Positions 53,898 through 61,145 of a DNA stretch of 64,000 nucleotides are shown one piece after another. Source of the DNA: Bradyrhizobium septentrionale (GTDB lineage: Bacteria; Pseudomonadota; Alphaproteobacteria; Rhizobiales; Xanthobacteraceae); NCBI RefSeq assembly GCF_011516645.4, contig NZ_CP088285.1, positions 2,498,501 through 2,562,500 of the forward strand, read 5' to 3'. Each line of letters opens with the position of its first letter. The first letter of the stretch is position 1. Made by a program: the position numbers and the translations under genes. Under the pieces are notes generated by a model that was given only the letters and a program-made list of their open reading frames with translations, did not search any database and was not told the DNA's origin.

Positions 53898-55499
53898 TTA
53901 GCGGAGCAGCTGCAGAACGCTCTGCTGCGACTGGTTGGCCAGCGCCAGCGCGGACACCGCGATCGACTGGCGGGTCGACAGCGCCTGGCTGTTGGCCGCT
54001 TCCTCGTTGGTGTCGGCCAGCGTCAGGTTGGACGAGCCGGTCTGCAGCACGTTGATCAGGTTCTTCGAGAAGTCCTGGCGGATCTGCACGATCGACAGGT
54101 TCGAACCGAGGGTCGAAGCCTGGGTGCGCAGCAGGCCGCTCGCCGAGTTGAGCGTCTTCAGCGTGGCGTTGGCCGAGGCGTTGTCGATGAAGTCGGTGCC
54201 GGCCACGAGCTTGGTAAGGTTGAGGCCGGAGGCATCGAAGGTCACGCCCTGGATCTTCAAGGTCGAGGAGCCCGTCTCGTTGAAGGTCAGCTTGAGCTGA
54301 TCGCCATTGAGCAGGTTGATGCCGTTGTACGACGCGTCCTGGGCCGTCGTGGTGATCTGATCCAGGATGTTGTTGTACTGGTTGACCAGGTTGGCGCGGT
54401 TCGCCAGCCCATTGGGATCCTGCACCGGGGCGCTGCCCGCCAGGCCGTTGAACAGCTTGCCGGAAGCGGCTGCCGTGCCACCGATCGTGCCGATGGTCGC
54501 GGACGCAGCATCGTTGGTGGTGCTGATGGTGAGCGCACCGCCCGCGCTGAGCGACGCCTGCAGGTTGTTGGCCGACAGTGCGGCGTTCAGGTCGTTGAGG
54601 GACTTCACCTTGCCCGTGCCGCTGCCGAAGGTGATGTTGGTGGCGGTGCCGTTGCCGGTCGCGCCGATCGTCAGCGTCAAACCATCCAGCGGTGAAGGCG
54701 TTGCCACGGTGCGTGCCGTGGTTCCGGCCGTAAGACCGAAGGCGGCCAGCCCCGAGCCGGAGATGTTGAGATCCTGGGCGGTGCCGGTGCTGATCTGGAG
54801 CGCACCACCAGCCGACACGGTGGAGGCGGTGGCCGCGCCGGTGATGCCGTCGATCGCCGTGAGCAGGTCGCCGACCGTCAGCGTGCTGCCCGTGCCGGTG
54901 CCGAGGGTCACGTTGCCGGCCGAATCGGTCGTCGAAGTGGTCTGCGAGGTCGAGAACGTGATCGACTTGCCGTTGACGTTGATCACACCGGTCGGGGTCG
55001 TCGCCAGGGTATCCGCGTTGGTCGCACTGACGAGCTTGGTGGCGGTCGTGATCGCCGCAGGCGTCGTGAGATTATTGTTGACGGCCGTACCAGCGAGGGT
55101 GGCATTGCTGTAGGTGGCGGTGCCCCGAATATCGTCGGTGGTCGCGCCGGTGACCACTGCGGTCGTCACCTGCGATTTCTGGGAATAGCCGACCGCGGCC
55201 TGCAGGGCCTGGTTGGCGACCGACTTGGCGCTGTCAACGAGCTTCTGCAGCGAGGTGATGCCGGTGTTGGCCGCCTGCAGCACCTGCACGCCGTTGCCGA
55301 TGCCGTCCAGCAGGTTGTTGATGTCGCTGGCGCGGTTGTCGAGCGACTGCGCCGTGAAGAAGTTGGTCGGATTGTCGAGCGCAGTGTTGACCTTCTTGCC
55401 GGTGGACAAGCGGTTCTGCGTGGTGGCGAGCAGGTCGGCCGTGGACTGCAGCGAAAGCAGATTTTGACGGACCGATGCCGAAAGAACGATGCCGGACAT
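53898..55499 (-). CDS. Flagellin
   Basis: 533 aa from the ATG at 55499 (AGAAGGG upstream). Conserved D0/D1 ends: N-terminal VRQNLLSLQSTADLLATTQN and LDNPTNFFTAQSLDNRASDI; C-terminal IRQDFSKNLINVLQTGSSNL and ALSTRQSIAVSALALANQSQ. The central variable domain is Thr/Ala/Gly rich with few charged residues. It forms the flagellar filament. Monocistronic with its own terminator; the promoter carries the shared che motif. I cannot say which flagellar system (thick or thin) it belongs to. Confidence 0.95.
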   Translation of the reverse strand: MSGIVLSASVRQNLLSLQSTADLLATTQNRLSTGKKVNTALDNPTNFFTAQSLDNRASDINNLLDGIGNGVQVLQAANTGITSLQKLVDSAKSVANQALQAAVGYSQKSQVTTAVVTGATTDDIRGTATYSNATLAGTAVNNNLTTPAAITTATKLVSATNADTLATTPTGVINVNGKSITFSTSQTTSTTDSAGNVTLGTGTGSTLTVGDLLTAIDGITGAATASTVSAGGALQISTGTAQDLNISGSGLAAFGLTAGTTARTVATPSPLDGLTLTIGATGNGTATNITFGSGTGKVKSLNDLNAALSANNLQASLSAGGALTISTTNDAASATIGTIGGTAAASGKLFNGLAGSAPVQDPNGLANRANLVNQYNNILDQITTTAQDASYNGINLLNGDQLKLTFNETGSSTLKIQGVTFDASGLNLTKLVAGTDFIDNASANATLKTLNSASGLLRTQASTLGSNLSIVQIRQDFSKNLINVLQTGSSNLTLADTNEEAANSQALSTRQSIAVSALALANQSQQSVLQLLR

Positions 55500-56048
55500 A
55501 CTGATACCCTTCTGGATGAACACGATTGACGCGACGCCGCAAGTTTCACACGGCGACCCGTGCCACACTGGTCTGTCCGCGCTACCCGTTCGTTAAAGGG
55601 CTGGTCCGTACAAATACCCAGAATGGCCTCGCGGGTGATTTACGGGCCGCCTGGCGCTGCCGCTGGATGACGCCGCGCAAGGCCGGCAACGCGCCGTTGT
55701 CGCGGCGGCGAATTCGTCTCGCATTTGCAGGACTTGCCGCATCCTGGCGCTGCCGACCAGACAGCCGGAATCACGGCTACGTCGACGCGCGGTCTGCACG
55801 GATCAGAGTTAATGGAAATCAATAAATGCGCGCCAAAGCCGCAACCTTTGGTCGCGCGATGCTTGTCGCTCGAATCCATCCCGATGGCCGCGCAGGCCGA
55901 TGCGGCGGACCGTCCGCCCCCTAGAGGGTATAGAGTTCGCACCACAACCCTTGTGCAATTGGACAGGCAAGCTATGTTCGCTTTCATTCCACACGCCAAG
56001 AGTAGGTGATGCGAGACCGTAGTGCTCCCGCCCTCGGCAGGAGCTCCA
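55500..56048. other. Intergenic region upstream of flagellin and Crp/Fnr genes
   Basis: It contains the che-type box at 55591-55619. A 95-codon frame at 55725-56009 has no recognisable feature. Nothing else is supported. Confidence 0.5.
55591..55619 (-). promoter_or_regulatory. CCGTA-N4-TACGG-N9-TTAACG box, flagellin copy
   Basis: On the flagellin strand: GGGTA-TTTG-TACGG (two mismatches in the left half), 9 bp, TTAACG. The dyad matches copy 1 at 12 of 14 positions. It ends 91 bp before the start. Confidence 0.6.
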
Positions 56049-56759
56049 ATGTCCGCGCTATCGCGCCCGCCCAATCGTCTGTTGCAAGCACTTCCCCCCA
56101 CGGAGTACGCGCAGCTCCATCCGCTTCTGGAAACCGTCGACCTGACCAAGGAAACGGTGCTCGCCGATGCCGGCACACCGGTGCAGCGGGTCTACTTTCC
56201 GCACGGCGGCGTGGTCTCGATGGTGGTCAATCTGTCCGACGGGCAATCGGTCGAGATTGCAACCATTGGTCGCGACGGAATCGTCGGTGCATCCGCCGCG
56301 CTGCATGAGCGGCCGCCGCTTGCCGACGCGATCGTCGTGGTGCCGGGCACGGCTTCGATGCTGCGGGCGGAGGAGTTCCGCGAGGCAGCAAATCGCAGCG
56401 CGGATTTCCGGACCCTGGTCGCGCTCTATGAGCAGGCGCTGATGGCGCAGACGCAGCAATCCGTCGCCTGCAACGTTTCGCATCCGGTGGAGGCACGGCT
56501 GTCACGATGGCTGCTGCGCGCGCGCGATCTGTGCGGCAGCGAAGCATTGCCGCTGACCCAGGAGATGCTGGCGCAGATGATCGGCGTCCGCCGCAACGCG
56601 GTTTCGATCGTCGCGCACGGGTTTCAGCAGGCCGGCATCCTCCGTTACAGCCGCGGTCATATCGAAATCACCGATATCGACGGTCTGCGGAAGGCGGCGT
56701 GTGAATGTTATGCGACCGTCAAGGCGCACGCCGAACAATTGATCGGGCCGGAAGATTGA
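56049..56759 (+). CDS. Crp/Fnr family transcriptional regulator, tandem copy 1
   Basis: 236 aa, ATG with AGGAGCTCC upstream. cNMP-like jelly roll (VLADAGTPVQRVYFPHGGVV, TIGRDGIVGASAAL), C-terminal Crp-type HTH (LPLTQEMLAQMIGVRRNAVS, RGHIEITDIDGLRKAACECY). The effector pocket is degenerate compared with CRP and there is no Fe-S cysteine cluster. It is a close relative of the next gene; the two probably arose by duplication. Confidence 0.9.
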   Translation: MSALSRPPNRLLQALPPTEYAQLHPLLETVDLTKETVLADAGTPVQRVYFPHGGVVSMVVNLSDGQSVEIATIGRDGIVGASAALHERPPLADAIVVVPGTASMLRAEEFREAANRSADFRTLVALYEQALMAQTQQSVACNVSHPVEARLSRWLLRARDLCGSEALPLTQEMLAQMIGVRRNAVSIVAHGFQQAGILRYSRGHIEITDIDGLRKAACECYATVKAHAEQLIGPED

Positions 56760-56811
56760 CCGGCGCCGGCCGGCCTGAGCACGCAAACCGCATCATGCGG
56801 CGATCGGTCTA

Positions 56812-56855
56812 TTCCTATTGGAACCAAGACGTGTTCCCATTGGAACCAACACGTG
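56812..56855 (+). promoter_or_regulatory. Two tandem 22-bp direct repeats, candidate operator
   Basis: Two contiguous units, each beginning TTCC(T/C)ATTGGAACCAA and ending ACGTG, differ at two positions. The 22-bp period is two helical turns. Each unit contains a TTCC-N4-GGAA dyad. Located about 85 bp before the second Crp/Fnr gene. Confidence 0.6.
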
Positions 56856-56939
56856 CCAGAATAGGTTGCAAGAACGTCCAGCTGCACGCGTCAGCCCTGG
56901 TGCCCAGAGACAAAGCTTGCCAGAAGGCAGGAGGTTGCT

Positions 56940-57659
56940 TTGGATACGGTTCCGCGATCGCCCAACGGATTCCTGTCGTCGCTCTCGGAGAGCGATTTTG
57001 AGCTGATCCGGCCGCATCTGCGGACGGTCGACCTCACCGCCGATTCGGTCCTGATCGAGACCGACGAGATGCTCAAGCGGACCTACATGCCGCACAAGGG
57101 CGTGATCTCGCTGGTGGTCAAGCTGGCAAGAGGCGAGCGCGTCCAGGTCGCGATGGTCGGCCGCGACAGCATCTATGGTGCTTTCGCCCCGCTCGTCGAA
57201 GGGCGGACGTTGAACAACGCGATGGTGCTGGTGCCGGGCATCGCCTCGACGATCGAGCTCGAGCCGTTGCGGGCAGCTGCCGGCCAGAGCCCGACGCTGC
57301 GCGCGATGTTGATCCGGCATGGGCTCGCCGTCTATGCCCAGATCCAGCAGACGGCGGGCTGCAACGCCGCCCACACCGTGGAGTCGCGGCTGGCACGATG
57401 CCTGCTGCAGACGCGCGATCTCTCCGGCAGCAACAAGATCGTCCTGACGCAGGAGGCGATGGCGCAGATGATCGGCGCACGCCGCAACAGCGTTTCGCTG
57501 GTTGCGCACACCCTGCAACAGGCGAACTTCATCCACTACAGCCGTGGTCACATCGAGATCACCAACGCGGATGGACTGATCAGGACCGCGTGCGAATGCT
57601 ACGCCACGGTCAAGGCGCAATATGCGCGGCTACTGAGTTGCCAGGAAACCAGCAACTGA
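56940..57659 (+). CDS. Crp/Fnr family transcriptional regulator, tandem copy 2
   Basis: 239 aa, TTG start with AGGAGG exactly placed. Same architecture as the upstream gene: VLIETDEMLKRTYMPHKGVI, VAMVGRDSIYGAFAPLVEGR, and HTH IVLTQEAMAQMIGARRNSVS. Separately promoted, preceded by 22-bp direct repeats. Effector unknown; probably redox, metabolite or no ligand. Confidence 0.9.
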   Translation: MDTVPRSPNGFLSSLSESDFELIRPHLRTVDLTADSVLIETDEMLKRTYMPHKGVISLVVKLARGERVQVAMVGRDSIYGAFAPLVEGRTLNNAMVLVPGIASTIELEPLRAAAGQSPTLRAMLIRHGLAVYAQIQQTAGCNAAHTVESRLARCLLQTRDLSGSNKIVLTQEAMAQMIGARRNSVSLVAHTLQQANFIHYSRGHIEITNADGLIRTACECYATVKAQYARLLSCQETSN

Positions 57660-57667
57660 GCGCCAAG

Positions 57668-57681
57668 CCGTACTTCTACGG
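57668..57681 (+). promoter_or_regulatory. CCGTA-N4-TACGG dyad, copy without a clear TTAACG
   Basis: A perfect dyad CCGTA-CTTC-TACGG, 64 bp before the small gene at 57746. At the TTAACG position the sequence reads TTCACC. Confidence 0.5.
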
Positions 57682-57745
57682 TTTACGATTTTCACCGTCG
57701 GATAACGCTGAATCCCCAGAATTGCGTGGACGCACGGGGGAGCTG

Positions 57746-57994
57746 ATGTTCACGTACCAGACGACCGATCGCAAGGAGGCCCGCCGCTTCCGCATGGCCC
57801 AGTTCAACGGCCGGCCCGCCACGGTCCGGTCCGCCGGCGCGACCGTGACGGGACGCGTGCGCGCGATTGTCGAAAGCAGGTCCGGCGCGACGGCAGCCTG
57901 GGTGGTCACGATCGTTCCGGACGAACCGAAGGCCGCTGCCCCGGCAGCCCGGCCCGCACCGCGCCTGTGCTTCGCCGCGGAAGACGATTTCTGA
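57746..57994 (+). CDS. Small hypothetical protein, 82 aa
   Basis: MFTYQTTDRKEARRFRMAQF, then VTGRVRAIVESRSGATAAWV VTIVPDEPK and an Ala/Pro-rich tail. A short beta-rich core is likely. GGGGGAG precedes the ATG. Convergent with the LuxR regulator. Not recognised. Confidence 0.6.
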   Translation: MFTYQTTDRKEARRFRMAQFNGRPATVRSAGATVTGRVRAIVESRSGATAAWVVTIVPDEPKAAAPAARPAPRLCFAAEDDF

Positions 57995-58010
57995 GAGCCG
58001 CCACCCCCGC

Positions 58011-58619
58011 TCAGGCGGAGTGCAGCAGAGCCTTGCGGACGAGATCGGCGGTGTTGCGCGCACCGAGTTTGCGCATGGCCTCGGCGCGATGGCTCTCGAA
58101 CGTGCGCGGGCTGATGTTCATCCGCAGCGCGCCCTGCTTGTTGGAGTAGCCGTCGCTGATCAGGCTGAGCACCTCACGCTCGCGCTTGGTCAACGGCTTG
58201 CGCCCGGCCTCCGGCGCGAAAATGATTTCGGGCGACCTTGAACCCGCCGGCTTGTCGTCCCCCGGCGGCTTGAGATCGGCGGCCGGTATCGCGTTCGGAT
58301 AGAGATCGGAAATCTGCTTCAGCATCGCGGACACCCGCTCGGTCTGCTCGAGCGCGTTCTCGATCACCTGGCGCAGATAGACGCCGTTGCCGGGGGCGTG
58401 CGCGAACTGATGGCTGTGCTGCTTGAGCTCATTCATATAGAGCAGCAGCGCCGTCACGGGTCCGTTGAACTGGCGGACGATCGCGGCGCCGGCGTCCGTG
58501 GCCACCTGCGCCCGCGGGGCGGCGGCCTCCGGAAGCTCGAGCGGCGGCGTTTCGAGCGATGCGGTTCCACCCACCCAGGTCGGAAGGCGCACCTCGGCCC
58601 GATTGTCATGCTGCGTCAT
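58011..58619 (-). CDS. LuxR family HTH transcriptional regulator with helical N-terminal domain
   Basis: 202 aa. N-terminal low-complexity start, then a helical segment (AIVRQFNGPVTALLLYMNEL, YLRQVIENALEQTERVSAML) that resembles a histidine-kinase dimerisation helix pair without the His. The C-terminal LuxR HTH reads LTKREREVLSLISDGYSNKQ and ISPRTFESHRAEAMRKLGAR. No receiver domain. The HTH is similar to the FixJ-type regulator at 47.3 kb. Its own promoter bears the CCGTA-N4-TACGG box, so it may be autoregulated. Confidence 0.88.
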   Translation of the reverse strand: MTQHDNRAEVRLPTWVGGTASLETPPLELPEAAAPRAQVATDAGAAIVRQFNGPVTALLLYMNELKQHSHQFAHAPGNGVYLRQVIENALEQTERVSAMLKQISDLYPNAIPAADLKPPGDDKPAGSRSPEIIFAPEAGRKPLTKREREVLSLISDGYSNKQGALRMNISPRTFESHRAEAMRKLGARNTADLVRKALLHSA

Positions 58620-59162
58620 AAGTATGGTTTACCAAAGGTGAACTTGTGGCCGCGTTAACGGGGGACTCCGTAAAACTACGGGTGACGCAACTGTGACCTC
58701 GGGCCCCGACCCGCCAAGCAGGCGCAGATTACCGCTGATTTGGCAACGAAAGTCGCATATTCGAGTCGAATGACAGTATTCTTACGGGAATACCGGGCCG
58801 GCTTCGTCCCGGCCGCTTCACGGTCAGGCGTTTACCTTCGGCGGTTCGGCCGCTCGCCTCTCAGCCCCGTTTTGGGTTGCACTGTCCAAGACCTGGGCCG
58901 CGGCTCGGCCTTCAGGACCGAAGGAACTTTTGCAGGAACCGTCCCGAAAGAACGAACCTGAACCACCAATACGCCATCCGCTGGGTCGACATCGATCATC
59001 CCTCTGGGGCATTGGAATGGCACCGGCATACAGCACGGCGGCGCCTATGCGTGTGAGGCAGTTCACATCGGCCCAACGCGACAGGTCAGGCGAATGTCAA
59101 TTTACAGCCGCGGCAGGCGCCGCGATGATCGCCGCCTCTCGAACAACAATGAGGGCGCGGCA
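58620..59162. other. Intergenic region between LuxR regulator and small secreted protein
   Basis: It holds the box at 58653-58681 and an imperfect CAGTA-TTCT-TACGG at 58774-58787. No supported gene. Confidence 0.5.
58653..58681 (-). promoter_or_regulatory. CCGTA-N4-TACGG-N9-TTAACG box, LuxR-gene copy
   Basis: On the gene's strand: CCGTA-GTTT-TACGG, 9 bp, TTAACG, a perfect match to the composite motif. It ends 33 bp before the start codon. Confidence 0.65.
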
Positions 59163-59585
59163 ATGCAGCGAGGGCGGAACGGATCCTGGATGACGATGGC
59201 GGCGCTGGCCGCAGCACTGCTGGTCGGCGCCACCGCGCAAGCCCAGACCCCGCCGACCAGCGATGCAGCGCCGACGGCGGACAACGCCGTCATGCTCACG
59301 ATCTTCTTCAAGCATGATCAGTCGCGCCCGCTCAGCGAGTTGAACGCGCAGCTGGAGCGGCAGGGCTTCTACAAGGCGTTTCCGCCCGAAGGTGTCGAGG
59401 TCGTCAGCTGGTACGTGATGATGGGTGTCGGCCAGGTGGTGACGCTGCGGCTGCCGGCATCGCGGTTGCGCGAGGTCAACCGCATCATCGAGAACAGCGC
59501 GTGGGGCGCCTATCACACCGAGTTCTACCCGACCTATGACTACAAGGCGATTGGGATCGGCAATCACGAAAAGGCAAAGCAGTAG
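59163..59585 (+). CDS. Secreted hypothetical protein, 140 aa
   Basis: A signal peptide (MTMAALAAALLVGATAQAQT) precedes a small globular domain: VMLTIFFKHDQSRPLSELNA, QLERQGFYKAFPPEGVEVVS, WYVMMGVGQVVTLRLPASRL and a C-terminal AYHTEFYPTYDYK. The alternating pattern suggests a ferredoxin-like alpha/beta fold. Not recognised. Probably periplasmic; monocistronic. Confidence 0.75.
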   Translation: MQRGRNGSWMTMAALAAALLVGATAQAQTPPTSDAAPTADNAVMLTIFFKHDQSRPLSELNAQLERQGFYKAFPPEGVEVVSWYVMMGVGQVVTLRLPASRLREVNRIIENSAWGAYHTEFYPTYDYKAIGIGNHEKAKQ

Positions 59586-59678
59586 CTGATGCATCGAGAC
59601 TCGAGCTGGAGCCGCGGTCGCGCGCCGGACTAGCCGGTTCTGCGTAAGACCGGCCTCGCGATTGGATCGATTCACCGC

Positions 59679-59861
59679 CTACGCGTGGGCCCGCGAGCGC
59701 TGGCTCAGCCGCTTTGCCAGGATCCGCAGATCTTCGCTGCGCCCGCTACAAAGCAGGCGGGTGAATTCGTCGGGATCGATAGAGGCAGGCGGAAGATCGG
59801 CGGGGTTGCGGGCGACGCGGCGCAGCCAGGTCAATCGGAAGAGACGCTTGAGCATCTTCAT
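59679..59861 (-). CDS. Small hypothetical protein, 60 aa
   Basis: MKMLKRLFRLTWLRRVARNP, then ADLPPASIDPDEFTRLLCSG RSEDLRILAKRLSQRSRAHA. Basic amphipathic N-terminus. Codon use looks normal but there is no strong ribosome site; about half as likely a real gene as not. Confidence 0.45.
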   Translation of the reverse strand: MKMLKRLFRLTWLRRVARNPADLPPASIDPDEFTRLLCSGRSEDLRILAKRLSQRSRAHA

Positions 59862-59957
59862 GGTTGTTAGCCCCGATGAGCGTCAGTGTTAAATCGCGGT
59901 CATGAAATTTGGTTCCGTCCCCTGTGGTCGCTCGGCGCAAAATTTGGTTCAACGCCA

Positions 59958-60959
59958 TCAGGCGAGCAGCGCCTTGCGCTTTTGCACGCGCGCAAAGGAT
60001 CGCTGCACCGCGGCTTGATCCAGCGCCCCGTCCTGCACCGCACGCGCGACCGCCGCGGCGATGCCGGCCATCTCCTGCTCCTGGTCGAACAGATTGTTGC
60101 CGATGCAGATCATATCCATGCCGGCGGCGATCGCCTGCAGGCTGGCCGCGCCGGTGCCCAGCGCCTTCTGTAGCCCTTGCATCTGCATGTCGTCGGTGAT
60201 CAGCAGCGTCTCCGGCAAGCGGCCGCGGAGCCGGCCGATCCCTCTCGATGACAACGTCATCGGATGCTGCGCGTCCCACTGCCGGACAATGGCGTGGCTG
60301 ACCAGCACCGCATCGCCGAAGGTGTGCGGCGCCAGCGCGTAGAACAGCTCCTCCTGCTCCGGCCGCAACGCATCGGAAATGTCCATGAACTCCATATGGG
60401 AATCGACGTGCGCGCCGCCGATGCCCGGATAATGCTTGAGGCAAAGCCCGACGCCTGCCTGCCGCGCCGCGGCGTCGACCAGGCCGGCATTGGCCTCGAC
60501 CTCGCCGATATCGGCCGAATAGGATCGCTTGACCCTGCCGATATTGGGATTGTCAGGGTTAAAGTCGACGTCGATGACAGGCGCGAAATTGAAGCGGATG
60601 CCGAGCCGGCGCAGCTCGCGATAGCTTGCCTGCAGGATGGCCTGCTTCTCGGGGGTGGCGAGCAGATTAAAGTCCTTCGCGCTCGGCAGCGGCTGAAAGC
60701 CAAGGCCATCCTTGAGCCGGCGCACCAGACCGCCCTCCTGGTCGATGAAGACCAGCGGCCGCGACGGCAGCGCCGCGATCTCGGCGCAGAGCGACTGCAC
60801 CTGTTCAGGCGACGCGATGTTGTTGTCGTATTGCCGGGTCTGGCAGGAATAATCGAACAGGATCACCCCGCCGAGCCCGAACCGCGCGGCAAATTCGCTC
60901 AGCCAGGGCGGGACGACCTTGCCGTAGAAGCCGAGGATGAAGAGTTCGCCGACGGACAT
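59958..60959 (-). CDS. Glycoside hydrolase family 3, beta-N-acetylhexosaminidase (NagZ-like)
   Basis: 333 aa. GH3 N-terminal TIM barrel: VFIDQEGGLVRRL, RFNFAPVIDVDFNPDNPNIG, CLKHYPGIGGAHVDSH with the KH and catalytic His-Asp loop, and the nucleophile Asp in LLITDDMQMQG. In NagZ it releases GlcNAc from muropeptides in peptidoglycan recycling. Relative to typical NagZ the KHFPG reads KHYPG. No signal peptide, so cytoplasmic. Divergent from the CoA ligase. Confidence 0.88.
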   Translation of the reverse strand: MSVGELFILGFYGKVVPPWLSEFAARFGLGGVILFDYSCQTRQYDNNIASPEQVQSLCAEIAALPSRPLVFIDQEGGLVRRLKDGLGFQPLPSAKDFNLLATPEKQAILQASYRELRRLGIRFNFAPVIDVDFNPDNPNIGRVKRSYSADIGEVEANAGLVDAAARQAGVGLCLKHYPGIGGAHVDSHMEFMDISDALRPEQEELFYALAPHTFGDAVLVSHAIVRQWDAQHPMTLSSRGIGRLRGRLPETLLITDDMQMQGLQKALGTGAASLQAIAAGMDMICIGNNLFDQEQEMAGIAAAVARAVQDGALDQAAVQRSFARVQKRKALLA

Positions 60960-61145
60960 CGCAGCTCTCTATCGGATGCGCACGGAATCAGCCTTGCACC
61001 CGACGGCATAGCACGCTGCGACGGCGGTAAGAATATGACGCAAGCCGTGGCTCGACTGCGTTCCCCGTGCCTGCGTCACCATGTTAAGACAGCGCCGCAC
61101 GCCATATGCGCGCACGCCATGACAAAGAAAATCCGGAAACCACCC

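Noticed and set aside
55560..55600. Sigma-54-like TGGCAC upstream of flagellin
   Set aside because: The GC of the -12 element is displaced by two bases from the required spacing, so it is not a credible sigma-54 promoter.
55725..56009. 95-codon plus-strand frame upstream of the first Crp/Fnr gene
   Set aside because: No ribosome site, no recognisable domain; likely untranslated leader or spacer.
59905..59950. Direct repeat AAATTTGGTTC, 35 bp apart, downstream of the NagZ-like gene
   Set aside because: Short, no dyad and no gene to control; probably chance or relic of a repeat.
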